DNA from: Stenotrophomonas maltophilia
GTDB lineage: Bacteria; Pseudomonadota; Gammaproteobacteria; Xanthomonadales; Xanthomonadaceae
NCBI GenBank assembly: GCA_002435595.1
Contig: DJBL01000162.1
Coordinates: 1 to 32,923 of the forward strand
DNA: 32,923 nt
Direction: 5' to 3'
The notes below the pieces were generated by a model. It saw nothing but the letters and a program-made list of their open reading frames with translations. It ran no database searches and was not told the origin of the DNA. Of this stretch, positions 1-7,996 are shown in pieces (the stretch's first letter is position 1; every line of letters begins with the position of its first letter). The translations under genes and the position numbers were made by a program.

Positions 1-91
1 CCGCCGGCGCTGCGCGCGTTGATGACAAAGGTCCTGGTAAGACACAGGGCATGAATCGGCCGCGCCTCTGTGCGACCCCGAGTGCCGCAGA
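1..91. other. Window edge, no gene seen
   Basis: No ORF with convincing protein character or start signal is visible here. It may be the 3' flank of a gene outside the window. The tandem repeat array begins at 92. Confidence 0.4.
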
Positions 92-510
92 GGTAGGGTC
101 GGTTCCCAAACGACTGCCGACCTTGCCGATCCGCGCGGCGAACGCATGACCTGCGCCGAAGCCGCCTTCGAGACAGGTCATGCCACCACCGAACGTTGCG
201 CAGGTCATCGGCAGTCGATCGGGATGCGACCCTACCTCCGCCCACCCATCAGTGACGTTAGCGATGCGCTACCGCGGTAGGGTCGGTTCCCAAACGACTG
301 CCGACCTTGCCGGTCCGCGCGGCGAACGCATGACCTGCGCCGAAGCCGCCTTCGAGACAGGTCATGCCACCACCGAGCGTTGCGCAGGTCATCGGCAGTC
401 GATCGGGATGCGACCCTACCTCCGCCCACCCATCAGTGACGTTCGCGATGCACTACCGCGGCAGGGTCGGTTCCCAAACGACTGCCGACCTTGCCGATCA
501 ACGCGGCGAA
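92..510. repeat. 184-bp tandem repeat array with nested inverted repeats
   Basis: Two full copies (92-275 and 276-459) and a partial third (460-510) run head to tail with a period of exactly 184 bp. The two full copies differ at only about four positions by eye. Each copy opens with GGTAGGGTCGGTTCCC and carries the inverted form CGACCCTACC about 140 bp later (231-236, 415-420). A second 40-bp imperfect palindrome, from GCATGACCTG to CAGGTCATGC, sits in the middle (144-183 in copy 1). A short stem GGTCGG/CCGACC follows the GTAG. The GTAG-headed hairpin resembles the GTAG (SMAG) palindromic repeats known from Stenotrophomonas, but the long composite unit is larger than a single such element. 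Short ORFs here are low-complexity translations of the repeat and are not called genes. Confidence 0.9.
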
Positions 511-626
511 CCACCCGATGAAGTGCTCCAGATGCCCCCGGTGGACGATTGACCGTCGAGAAAGCCCATGCTCTTCGCAAGCTGCTGGCTGAGATTCGCT
601 ATCCCGGTCCTGCCGGACCCGCGGCC
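511..626. other. Intergenic tail of the repeat region
   Basis: This stretch lies between the last partial repeat and the stop codon of the LuxR-type regulator. I see no gene and no clear terminator with a T-run. Confidence 0.4.
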
Positions 627-1283
627 TCAGCCATCCAGCCCCGCGCCGGCATCCCCTTCCGGTTCCAGCGCTTTCACCAGCACCGCCGCCTGGGTGCGGC
701 TGTGGCACTCGAGTTTTTTCAGGATCGCCGTGACATGCACCTTGACCGTGTTCTCGGCCAGGCCCAGCTCGTAAGCGATCTGCTTGTTGAGCAGGCCGTC
801 GGCCAGGCACAGCAGCACGCGGAACTGCTGCGGGGTGAGCTGGGCCAGGCGGGCGGCGAGCAGCGCGTCGGATTCCGAGCGCTCCGGGGCCATCGCCGGG
901 AACCAGACCCCGCCATCGAGCACCGCCGCCACCGCCTGGCCGATCGTCTCGGCCGGCGCCGATTTGGGGATGAAGCCGGCCGCGCCGAACTGCTGGGCCC
1001 GGCGGATGACGCGCGGATGGTCGTTGGACGACACGATCACCACCGGGATGTCCGGATGCGCGCCGCGGACGTGCAGCAGCGAGGAGAAGCCGCGTGCACC
1101 GGGCATGGTCAAATCCAGCAGTACCAGCTCGATCTCCGGATGCTGGTCCAGCGCCGCCTCCAGCGTGGACGCGCTGGCCACCTCCAGCACCTGCGCCTGC
1201 GGCAGCGACTGGCGTAGCGAATGCACCACGGCCGCGCGCAGCAGCGGATGGTCGTCGGCGATCAGGACGGTCAGTTCACTCAT
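627..1283 (-). CDS. NarL/FixJ (LuxR-type) response regulator
   Basis: This is a 218-aa two-component response regulator, probably a cytoplasmic DNA-binding transcription factor. The receiver domain covers about residues 1-125: acidic pair D10-D11, phospho-acceptor D57 in LVLLDLTMPG, and K107 in the GFIPKSAP switch region. The LuxR-type helix-turn-helix covers about 148-205 (LTPQQFRVLLCLADG, NKQIAYELGLAENTVKVH). Length is typical for the family. No histidine kinase of the matching type is adjacent. It lies 39 bp downstream of the substrate-binding protein gene on the same strand, so read-through from the tctDE operon is possible. However, TACAAT at 1296-1291 lies 7 nt before the ATG and would give a leaderless transcript. 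The partner kinase and target genes cannot be deduced here. It resembles regulators of the AgmR/ErbR type, but that is only an impression. Confidence 0.9.
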   Translation of the reverse strand: MSELTVLIADDHPLLRAAVVHSLRQSLPQAQVLEVASASTLEAALDQHPEIELVLLDLTMPGARGFSSLLHVRGAHPDIPVVIVSSNDHPRVIRRAQQFGAAGFIPKSAPAETIGQAVAAVLDGGVWFPAMAPERSESDALLAARLAQLTPQQFRVLLCLADGLLNKQIAYELGLAENTVKVHVTAILKKLECHSRTQAAVLVKALEPEGDAGAGLDG

Positions 1284-1290
1284 GCGGCCA

Positions 1291-1296
1291 ATTGTA
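1291..1296 (-). promoter_or_regulatory. Candidate -10 element of the LuxR-type regulator
   Basis: TACAAT on the minus strand (5/6 match to TATAAT) is separated from the ATG at 1283 by 7 nt, so transcription would start at or next to the start codon. No good -35 is visible and no Shine-Dalgarno sequence lies in between. Confidence 0.4.
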
Positions 1297-1322
1297 ATGA
1301 GGTTGACGGCCCGCGGCCGTGA

Positions 1323-2381
1323 CTACCGACCCTGCTGGCGCATGCTGCCATTCCAGGCGTCCAGGAACTGCCGGCGCTTGAGCGCGTCCAGGTACACCAG
1401 CAGGCCCGGCCCCAGCTGGATCGGGCGGTAACTGCGCGCCGGCGAGCGGCCGCGCTGCTGGCCCTGCGCCGGCAGGATCGGCATCAATCGCGCCTCGCGC
1501 GAGAGCACCTGCTGGCCGCGCGGCGAGAGCAGGTAGTCCAGGAAGCGGCGCGCCTCCTCCGGGTGCCGGCTGCTGCGCGGGATCACCGCGGTGCGCAGCA
1601 CCACCAGGGTGTAGTCCTCCGGCTCGACGATGCCCAGCGGCGCACCCGCCTCGATGCGGGCCTGTGCGTAGGATCCCAGCACGTTGTAGACCAGCGACAG
1701 CTTGCCGCTGCTGACCTGGTCCAGCAGCACGCCGGTGCGCTCCTCCAGGTGCACGCCGTTGTCGCCGAGCGCACCGAGCAGCGCGCCGGCCATGCTGCCG
1801 CGCTGGCCGTCCTGGGTGGCCAGCAGGTAGCCGACGCTGCTGCGCTGCACGTCATAGGTGCCCACCTTGCCCTGCAGGGGCGCGTCCGGCGCACGCAGCA
1901 GCTCGAGCAGCTGGCGGCGCGTGCGCGGCACCCGCGCCGCTGGCAGGGCGCGGGTGTTGTAGACCATCGCGACCGGCTCGTAGCTGATCCCGAAGGCCTC
2001 GTGCCGCCACTGCGCCCATGCCGGCAGCGCATCGGTCTGTGCCGAGCGGTGCGGCAGCGCGTGGCCGTCGTTGACCAGCTTGGTCTGCAGGTCCATGCCG
2101 CTGCTGATCAGCATGTCCGGCGCCTGCGCGCCTTCGCGGTCGCGCAGGTAGCGGGCGTAGATGTCCTGGGTGATCACGTCCTCGTACAGGATCTCGGTAC
2201 CAGGATGCAGGCGCTGGTAGTCGGCGATCACCGTGGCGAACACCTCGATGTCGGTCGAGCCGTGGATGCGCAGCTGCGCCACCGGCACGCCCCTGGCCGG
2301 GAAACGCTGCACGTCACCCGGCGCTGCCAACGCGTTGCCGGCCAGCAGCACCAGCAGCAGCCACCCCCCTCGTATCTTCAT
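1323..2381 (-). CDS. Periplasmic substrate-binding protein linked to TctDE
   Basis: This 352-aa extracytoplasmic solute-binding protein resembles the iron/AfuA-type ABC binding proteins. A signal peptide is clear at the N-terminus (hydrophobic LLLVLLAG, probable cleavage after ALA near residue 20). The mature part shows the usual two-lobe pattern (IHGSTDIEVFATVIADYQ, YEDVITQDIYARY, FGISYEPVAMVYNT, RRFLDYLLSPRGQQVL). The ATG overlaps the stop codon of tctE by 4 nt (ATGA), so translation is coupled to the sensor kinase. No ABC permease or ATPase gene lies nearby. An orphan binding protein in this position could present the ligand to the kinase, as the tricarboxylate-binding protein BctC does for BctE in Bordetella. 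That role is inferred here, and the ligand is unknown. Confidence 0.85.
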   Translation of the reverse strand: MKIRGGWLLLVLLAGNALAAPGDVQRFPARGVPVAQLRIHGSTDIEVFATVIADYQRLHPGTEILYEDVITQDIYARYLRDREGAQAPDMLISSGMDLQTKLVNDGHALPHRSAQTDALPAWAQWRHEAFGISYEPVAMVYNTRALPAARVPRTRRQLLELLRAPDAPLQGKVGTYDVQRSSVGYLLATQDGQRGSMAGALLGALGDNGVHLEERTGVLLDQVSSGKLSLVYNVLGSYAQARIEAGAPLGIVEPEDYTLVVLRTAVIPRSSRHPEEARRFLDYLLSPRGQQVLSREARLMPILPAQGQQRGRSPARSYRPIQLGPGLLVYLDALKRRQFLDAWNGSMRQQGR

Positions 2382-3760
2382 GGATGCATCCTCGGCAGGC
2401 GGATGGTGGCCACCAGGCCACCGCCCACCCGGTTGCTCAGGTCGATCTGGCCACCATGGCCATCCACCACCCGCTTGACGATCGCCAGGCCCAGCCCGGC
2501 GCCACCGGCAGCGGCGCCCTCGCCGCGCGCGAAGCGCTCGAACACGCGCTCGGCATCGGCTGGGGCGATGCCCGGACCGTGGTCGGCAATGGTCAGCACG
2601 CAGTGCTGCGCCTCTTCGGTGAGGGCCACCTGCAGCGCACCGTCGCCGCCGTACTTGATGGCGTTGTCGATCAGGTTCTTGATCGCCTCACGCAGCAGCA
2701 GCGCGTCACCGTGCACCCAGGCTGCCTGCGCGCTTACCGCCAGCTGCACGCGCGGCGCGGGCAGGGCCTGCGGCAGCGCTTCGTGCAGTGCCTGGTGCAC
2801 GGTCTCGGCCAGGTCCACCGGCGCAAACCGCTGCAGGTTGGCGCGGTGGATCACACTGGCATCGCTGAGCAGCTGGTTGAGCAGGCGGCTCATGTGGGTG
2901 GCGTTGCGCTCGATGGCATGCAGGCTGCGGCGCATGTCCTCGGGCTCTTCCTCGTCCAGCGCCAGCTGCGCCTGGGCGCGCAGCGCGGCCAGCGGGGTGC
3001 GCATCTGGTGCGCGGCCTCGGCCATGAAGGCACGCAGGGTTTCGTTGCTGCTCGAGAGCCGGCCCATGAAGTGGTTGAGCGCGCCGACCATCCTGTCCAT
3101 CTCGCGTGGCACGCTGGCATCGAGCGGCTTGAGGTCGGAGGGCTCGCGCCGCGCCAGCTCACGCTCCATCCGCACCAGCGGGCGCAGTGCGCGGTGCACG
3201 CCCAGCCCGACCAGCGCCAGCGACAGCAGCGACAGCACGCCGATGGCCAGCAGTGCGCGGGTCACCATGTCCTGTGCCAGCGCTTCGCGCGCCCGCCGGG
3301 TCTGGCCGACCTGCACGCGCACCTCGCCCTGCGCCGACGGCGAGGATACCCGCCGGGCCACCACCACGAAGCGCACCTGCTCGCCGCTGTAGGGGGCATC
3401 GAACAGCTGCGGGCGGTCGCTGGGCACCTGCGGTGGCGCCGGCAGGTCCGTATAGCCGGTCACGGTCGCGTTGCGCGCATCGGAGACGCGGTAGAACACA
3501 CGGTCTTCCGGTGCCATCGCCAACAGGTCCAACGCGGCGTACGGCAGGTCGACCTGCCATTGCGCCTCCACCAGCGCCACCGAGTCGATGATCGACAGCG
3601 CCGAGGACACCAGCAGGTGGTCGTAGGAGCGGTTGGCCGCACGTTGCCCGTAGGCGCGCGCGCCAAACAGCAGGGCCACCGCGAACAGCGCCAGGAACGC
3701 GCCCAGATACAGCCACAGGGTGTGCCGGATCGAGCCGGAGGTGCGCGGGTCAGTCGCCAT
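2378..3760 (-). CDS. Sensor histidine kinase, TctE type
   Basis: This 460-aa inner-membrane histidine kinase is likely the sensor of a tricarboxylate-responsive system. TM1 is about residues 14-37, a periplasmic sensor region follows (about 38-165), and TM2 is about 167-188. The HAMP/dimerisation region has the phospho-accepting H251 in AAHQMRTPLAALRAQ. The HATPase domain shows the N-box (NLIDNAIKYGG, 362-372), G1 (DHGPGIAP) and G2 (GLGLAIVKRVVDGHGG). The chosen start is ATG at 3760 (MATDPRT), which leaves an 11-nt overlap with tctD. Longer upstream frames are out-of-character sequence antisense to tctD. Its stop overlaps the start of the substrate-binding protein gene. The kinase is membrane-bound and would phosphorylate the adjacent OmpR-type regulator. 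Confidence 0.93.
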   Translation of the reverse strand: MATDPRTSGSIRHTLWLYLGAFLALFAVALLFGARAYGQRAANRSYDHLLVSSALSIIDSVALVEAQWQVDLPYAALDLLAMAPEDRVFYRVSDARNATVTGYTDLPAPPQVPSDRPQLFDAPYSGEQVRFVVVARRVSSPSAQGEVRVQVGQTRRAREALAQDMVTRALLAIGVLSLLSLALVGLGVHRALRPLVRMERELARREPSDLKPLDASVPREMDRMVGALNHFMGRLSSSNETLRAFMAEAAHQMRTPLAALRAQAQLALDEEEPEDMRRSLHAIERNATHMSRLLNQLLSDASVIHRANLQRFAPVDLAETVHQALHEALPQALPAPRVQLAVSAQAAWVHGDALLLREAIKNLIDNAIKYGGDGALQVALTEEAQHCVLTIADHGPGIAPADAERVFERFARGEGAAAGGAGLGLAIVKRVVDGHGGQIDLSNRVGGGLVATIRLPRMHP

Positions 3761-4448
3761 CGGCGGCCGCACCCGCAGCATCGTCGATGGCTTCAAGCAG
3801 GTAGCCGCTTCCGCGCACGGTGACGATCCGCAGCGGTGCATCGGCCAGCTTGCGGCGCAGGCGGCCCACGTAGAGCTCGATCGCATTGGGGCCGGCCTCG
3901 TCATCGAAGCCGAACAGTCCGTTGCCGATCTCGTCCTTGCCCACCACCTGGCCGAGGCGACCCATCAGGATCTCCAGCAGCCGGTACTCGCGATTGGGCA
4001 GCTCGATCGGCTGGCCCTCCAGGCTGACCCGGTGGGAGGCATTGTCGAACTGGAACGCACCGATCTGCACCACCTCGCTGGCCTGGCCGCGGGTTCGCCG
4101 CAGCAGCACCCGGCAGCGCGCCTCGAACTCGCGGAAGTCGAACGGCTTGCCCAGATAATCATCGGCGCCCACGTCCAGCGCCTGCACGCGGTCTTCGATG
4201 CCGTCACGCGCGGTCAGCATCAGCACCGGGGTGCTGTCGCCACGCTCGCGCATGCCGGCCAGCACGCGCAGACCGTCCAGTTTGGGCAGGCCGATGTCCA
4301 GCACCACCAGGTCGAAGCTCTGGTAACGCAGCACGCTGGCCGCGGCCAGCCCGTCGCGCTGCCAGTCCACCGCGTGGCCGCTGCGGCGCATGCGGCGGAC
4401 GATGGCGTCGGCCAGGTCCGGATTGTCTTCCACCAGCAGCAGGCGCAT
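3750..4448 (-). CDS. OmpR/PhoB-family response regulator, TctD type
   Basis: This 232-aa regulator has a receiver domain (acidic residues in LLLVEDNPDLA, phospho-acceptor D51 in VVLDIGLPKLDG, K100 in DDYLGKPF). A winged-helix DNA-binding domain follows (about 130-222), ending with LRIVTVRGSGYLLEA. The start was set at ATG 4448 (MRLLLVEDN) because receivers of this family begin with this strand; upstream codons add only low-quality sequence. It is the first gene of an overlapping operon with tctE and the binding protein. It is divergently oriented from the porin and citrate transporter genes it probably controls. In Xanthomonas a TctDE system is known to activate the citrate transporter gene citH, which fits this arrangement. 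An 11-bp-spaced direct repeat in the divergent region is a plausible binding site. Confidence 0.93.
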   Translation of the reverse strand: MRLLLVEDNPDLADAIVRRMRRSGHAVDWQRDGLAAASVLRYQSFDLVVLDIGLPKLDGLRVLAGMRERGDSTPVLMLTARDGIEDRVQALDVGADDYLGKPFDFREFEARCRVLLRRTRGQASEVVQIGAFQFDNASHRVSLEGQPIELPNREYRLLEILMGRLGQVVGKDEIGNGLFGFDDEAGPNAIELYVGRLRRKLADAPLRIVTVRGSGYLLEAIDDAAGAAADGD

Positions 4449-4525
4449 GGGCAGGAATCGTCGAAGGTGCACGAATGCTAGCGCGAGCGGCCGCGTTCGT
4501 GGGCTTCGCTGCACTGCACAAACCC

Positions 4526-4543
4526 CTGACAGGTGGATGACAG
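4526..4543 (-). promoter_or_regulatory. Pho-box-like direct repeat (OmpR/PhoB-type operator)
   Basis: Read on the minus strand this is CTGTCAT-CCAC-CTGTCAG: two 7-mers with a 4-nt spacer and an 11-bp period. That is the geometry and nearly the sequence of the PhoB box. It lies in the 182-bp region between tctD and the porin gene. A TAGGCT element starts 11 nt downstream on the plus strand (4555-4560). Either PhoB or the local TctD could be the binder. Confidence 0.5.
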
Positions 4544-4554
4544 CTTCCCCGCAC

Positions 4555-4560
4555 TAGGCT
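4555..4560 (+). promoter_or_regulatory. Candidate -10 of the porin-citrate transporter operon
   Basis: TAGGCT fits the TAnnnT pattern and begins 11 nt after the Pho-like repeat, as in activator-dependent promoters lacking a -35. The leader to the GTG at 4631 would be about 64 nt. Confidence 0.3.
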
Positions 4561-4630
4561 GCGCCATCGCGTCGCAGTCGCCTGCCACGCCATTGCCGAC
4601 ATCACCGCACTGACGTACCTGGGAGGGTCC

Positions 4631-5815
4631 GTGGAACTGAACTCACTGCGCTGGCGCACGCCGGCTGCCTGCACCCTGCTGCTACTGACCGCGCCGGTCT
4701 GGGCGGCCGAGGGCGCCGACGATGAACGCCCGGTCACTGCCACCGTTGGCGGCCGCCTGCATCTGGATTTCGCCGATTTCAGCAACGACAACCGCGGCAC
4801 CCCCAACAAGGACGACACCGAGATCCGCCGTGCCTGGGTGGATGTGTCGGGCAAGTTCTTCGTGGTCGACTACAAGCTGGAAGCCGACTTCTCCGGCGAC
4901 CGGGTCGAGGCCAAGGACGTGTTCGTCAGCCGCAGCTTCGGCGATGCCGGCAAGCTCACCGTGGGCCAGTTCAAGCAGTTCTTCTCGCTGGACGACCGCA
5001 CCAGTTCCAACTACGGCACCTTCCTGGAGCGCGGCAACGCCGGCACCACGCTGGCCCCGCTGTACCGGCTGGGCGCCTCGTGGCAGGCCGCGCACGGCGA
5101 CATGACCTGGGCGGCCAGCGCCTACAGCCTGGAAAGCATCGATGCCTGGCAGGTCAAGGGCCGCGCCGCCGGTGGCCGCGCCACCTGGGCGCCGGGCGCC
5201 ACCGCCGGCGAGGTGCTGCACCTGGGCCTGTCGCTGGCCCACGAGCGCTACGACCACCCCGGCGCCAACGGCGCACCGGCCCTGCGGATCCGCCCGCGCC
5301 CGGCCGGCCACCTGTCCGACAACAGCCGCCTGACCCTGGTCGACTTCTCGGCCGGCCGCGACACCGACGTCAACAAGTGGTCGCTGGAGTACGCGCAGGT
5401 GCGCGGCCCGCTGTCCTGGCAGGGCGAGTTCAGCGGCGCCACCTTCGATGACGGCAGCCAGCGCGGCAAGGTGTTGGCCGGTTATGGCCTGGTGAGCTGG
5501 TTCGTCACCGGCGAGTCGCGCGTGTATGACCGCAAGACCGGCCGTTTCGGACGGGTGAAGGATTTCCAGCACAAGGCCGGCGCCTTCGAAGTGGCGCTGC
5601 GTTATGACCAGATGCGCGGCGACCAGCACCTGATCGGCCAGCCGGACCTGCGGGATGCACAGACCCAGGCCTGGACCCTGGGCGGCAACTGGTACATGCG
5701 CGAGAACCTGCGCTTCATGCTCAACCTGATCGAAAGCCGCAACCGCGACCGCCTGGCCGCGGCCAACCTGGACCGTACCCGCGCGGTGACCGGCCGCCTG
5801 CAGTTCGATTTCTGA
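4631..5815 (+). CDS. Outer-membrane porin, OprO/OprP family
   Basis: This 394-aa protein is a beta-barrel outer-membrane porin, predicted to let substrate reach the periplasm. It starts with GTG, supported by GGGAGG just upstream. A signal peptide ends near VWA-AEG (about residue 25). The mature start GGRLHLDFADF and the blocks RRAWVDVSGKFF, YKLEADFSG, VGQFKQFFSLDD and LERGNAGTTLAPLYRLG are typical of the phosphate-selective porin O/P family. The chain ends in an aromatic residue (LQFDF), as expected of a barrel C-terminus. It is followed after 37 nt by the CitMHS transporter, so the likely cargo is citrate or a metal-citrate complex rather than phosphate. That is inferred from context. The Pho-like box upstream keeps phosphate control open. 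Confidence 0.9.
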   Translation: MELNSLRWRTPAACTLLLLTAPVWAAEGADDERPVTATVGGRLHLDFADFSNDNRGTPNKDDTEIRRAWVDVSGKFFVVDYKLEADFSGDRVEAKDVFVSRSFGDAGKLTVGQFKQFFSLDDRTSSNYGTFLERGNAGTTLAPLYRLGASWQAAHGDMTWAASAYSLESIDAWQVKGRAAGGRATWAPGATAGEVLHLGLSLAHERYDHPGANGAPALRIRPRPAGHLSDNSRLTLVDFSAGRDTDVNKWSLEYAQVRGPLSWQGEFSGATFDDGSQRGKVLAGYGLVSWFVTGESRVYDRKTGRFGRVKDFQHKAGAFEVALRYDQMRGDQHLIGQPDLRDAQTQAWTLGGNWYMRENLRFMLNLIESRNRDRLAAANLDRTRAVTGRLQFDF

Positions 5816-5852
5816 TTTCTTCCTTCCGCACTACCTCTCCAGGAGTCTGCAG

Positions 5853-7184
5853 ATGATGCTCAGCATCCTCGGCTTTGGCATGGTCATTACGTTCATGTAC
5901 TTGATCATGAGCAAACGGCTGTCGCCCCTTGTTGCCCTGATCACCATCCCGATCATCTTCGCGCTGCTGGGCGGCTTCGGTGCCGACATCGACGAGATGA
6001 TGCTGGAAGGCATCAAGAAGATCGCGCCGACCGGCGTGATGCTGATGTTCGCCATCCTGTACTTCGGGGTGATGATCGATGCAGGCCTGTTCGATCCACT
6101 GGTGCGGATCATCCTGCGCTTCGTCAAGGGTGACCCGATGAAGATCGTGCTGGGCACGGCGATCCTGGCCATGCTGATCTCGCTCGACGGCGACGGCTCG
6201 ACCACCTACATGATCACCGTGTCGGCGATGCTGCCGCTGTACCAGCGGCTGGGCATGAACGCACTGAACATGACCTGCGTGACCATCCTCGCCGGCGGCG
6301 TGATGAACCTTACCCCGTGGGGCGGACCGACCGCACGCGCGGCCACCGCGTTGCACGTGGACCCCGCCGACGTGTTCGTGCCGCTGATTCCGTCGATGGT
6401 GATCGCCTGCGCCGGCGTGCTGCTGCTGGCCTGGTACCTGGGCCTGAAGGAGCGCCGCCGGCTCGGCGTGGTGAGCCTGCCGCAGGGCGGCAGCTGGATG
6501 GACAACAGCGTCTCCGACGACGGCAATGCGCTGCCCACCGTGGAAGATGCCGAAGACACCAAGCGGCCGAAGCTGCTGTGGGTGAACCTGGCGCTGACCC
6601 TGGCGCTGATGACCGCGCTGATCATGGGCGTGCTGCCGATGCCGGTGCTGTTCATGGTCGGCTTCGCGATCGCGCTGGTGATCAACTACCCCAACCTGGC
6701 CGAGCAGCGCCGCCGCGTGGTCAACCATGCCGGCAACGTGCTCTCGGTGGTGGCACTGATCTTCGCCGCCGGCATCTTCACCGGCATCCTCAACAACACC
6801 GGCATGGTGGAGGCGATGTCGCACAGCTTCCTGGCGATCATCCCCGACAGCTGGGGCCCGTACCTGGCGGTGATCACCGCGATCGCCTCCATGCCGTTCA
6901 CCTTCTTCATGTCCAACGACGCCTTCTACTTCGGCGTGCTGCCGATCCTGTCCGAGGCCGCCGGCAACTACGGCATCACCCCGGTGCAGATGGCCCGCGC
7001 CTCGCTGGCCGGGCAGCCGGTGCACCTGCTCAGCCCGCTGGTGCCCTCCACCTACCTGCTGGTGGGCCTGGCCAAGGTGGAGTTTGCCGACCACCAGAAG
7101 TTCACCCTGAAGTGGGCCATCGCCATCTCGATGCTGCTGATGCTCGGCGGCCTGCTGTTCGGCCTGTACCCGCTTGCGTCCTGA
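5853..7184 (+). CDS. CitMHS-family citrate transporter
   Basis: This 443-aa inner-membrane protein has about 12 hydrophobic segments. It matches the CitMHS family of metal-citrate:proton symporters: the N-terminal segments, the ISLDGDGSTTYMITVSAMLPLY block, GGVMNLTPWGGPTARA, and the late SNDAFYFGVLPIL and GQPVHLLSPLVPSTYLLVGLA motifs. The ATG at 5853 is preceded by AGGAG. It sits between the porin and the dehydrogenase genes in one transcription unit. The neighbouring TctDE system is the probable regulator. The homologous Xanthomonas gene is called citH. Whether it carries Mg-, Ca- or Fe-citrate cannot be told from the sequence. Confidence 0.93.
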   Translation: MMLSILGFGMVITFMYLIMSKRLSPLVALITIPIIFALLGGFGADIDEMMLEGIKKIAPTGVMLMFAILYFGVMIDAGLFDPLVRIILRFVKGDPMKIVLGTAILAMLISLDGDGSTTYMITVSAMLPLYQRLGMNALNMTCVTILAGGVMNLTPWGGPTARAATALHVDPADVFVPLIPSMVIACAGVLLLAWYLGLKERRRLGVVSLPQGGSWMDNSVSDDGNALPTVEDAEDTKRPKLLWVNLALTLALMTALIMGVLPMPVLFMVGFAIALVINYPNLAEQRRRVVNHAGNVLSVVALIFAAGIFTGILNNTGMVEAMSHSFLAIIPDSWGPYLAVITAIASMPFTFFMSNDAFYFGVLPILSEAAGNYGITPVQMARASLAGQPVHLLSPLVPSTYLLVGLAKVEFADHQKFTLKWAIAISMLLMLGGLLFGLYPLAS

Positions 7185-7209
7185 TCCGCCTACCAAGGAG
7201 CGTTCTGCA

Positions 7210-7950
7210 ATGACTCTTCGCATCGCCTACGTCACCAGCGGGATGGGCAGTGTTGGCACCGCCATCTGCCAGAAGCTGGCCCGCAACGGCCACACCGTGG
7301 TCGCCGGCTGCGCGCCCAACTCACCGCGCAAGGCCGGCTGGCTGCGCGAACAGCGCGAGCTGGGCTTCGATTTCATCGCCTCGGAGGGCAACGCCGCGGA
7401 CTGGTCCTCGACTGTGGCCGCCTTTGCCAAGGTCAAGGCCGAGGTCGGCGAGATCGATGTGCTGGTCAACAACGCCGGCGGCAGCCGCGACGTGCTGTTC
7501 CGGCAGATGAGTCCGGACGACTGGAACGCGGTGATGGGCTCGAACCTGCATGCGTTGTTCAACATCACCAAGCAGGTGATCGACGGCATGGCCGCCCGCG
7601 GCTGGGGCCGGATCGTGAACATCGGCTCGGTCAGCGCGCACAAGGGCCAGATCGGCCAGGTCAACTTTGCCACCGCCAAGGCGGCGATGCACGGCTTCAG
7701 CCGGGCGCTGGCCAATGAGGTGGCCACGCGCGGGGTGACGGTCAATACGATTTCGCCGGGGTATATCGCCAGCCAGTCGATCAGCAGTTTCCCGCCGGAT
7801 GTCCTGGATCGTCTGGCGGGGTCGGTGCCGATCCGTCGTCTGGGCAAGCCGGAGGAGGTGGCGAGCCTGTGTGCGTGGTTGGCGTCGGATGATGCGGCGT
7901 ATGTGACGGGTGCGGATTATGCGGTGAATGGTGGTCTGCACATGTTCTGA
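7210..7950 (+). CDS. PhaB-like short-chain dehydrogenase with Tyr153-to-Phe change
   Basis: This 246-aa protein has the same length as, and can be aligned with, Ralstonia acetoacetyl-CoA reductase PhaB (IAYVTSGMGSVGTAICQ, FDFIASEGNAADW, VLVNNAG, KQVIDGMAARGWGRIVNI, ending GGLHMF). PhaB makes (R)-3-hydroxybutyryl-CoA with NADPH. The active-site Asn (N112), Ser (S140) and Lys (K157) are present. The catalytic Tyr position reads TTT, giving F153 (QVNFATAK). The glycine motif is also altered (TSGMGSVG instead of TGGxGGIG). The start at ATG 7210 follows AAGGAG and matches the PhaB N-terminus. It lies 25 nt after the citrate transporter and before a strong terminator, so it is co-transcribed. Activity as a classical reductase is doubtful; a non-catalytic or altered role is possible. 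Confidence 0.88.
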   Translation: MTLRIAYVTSGMGSVGTAICQKLARNGHTVVAGCAPNSPRKAGWLREQRELGFDFIASEGNAADWSSTVAAFAKVKAEVGEIDVLVNNAGGSRDVLFRQMSPDDWNAVMGSNLHALFNITKQVIDGMAARGWGRIVNIGSVSAHKGQIGQVNFATAKAAMHGFSRALANEVATRGVTVNTISPGYIASQSISSFPPDVLDRLAGSVPIRRLGKPEEVASLCAWLASDDAAYVTGADYAVNGGLHMF

Positions 7951-7996
7951 TGTTTTTGCGCATCCCTCTTGATGCGTGACCTCCCCCACGAGGTGC

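Noticed and set aside
92..510. CRISPR array
   Set aside because: The copies are contiguous 184-bp units with no unique spacers and no cas genes nearby.
92..552. Short ORFs inside the 184-bp repeats
   Set aside because: They are two near-identical translations of the repeat, with no ribosome binding site and no protein-like character.
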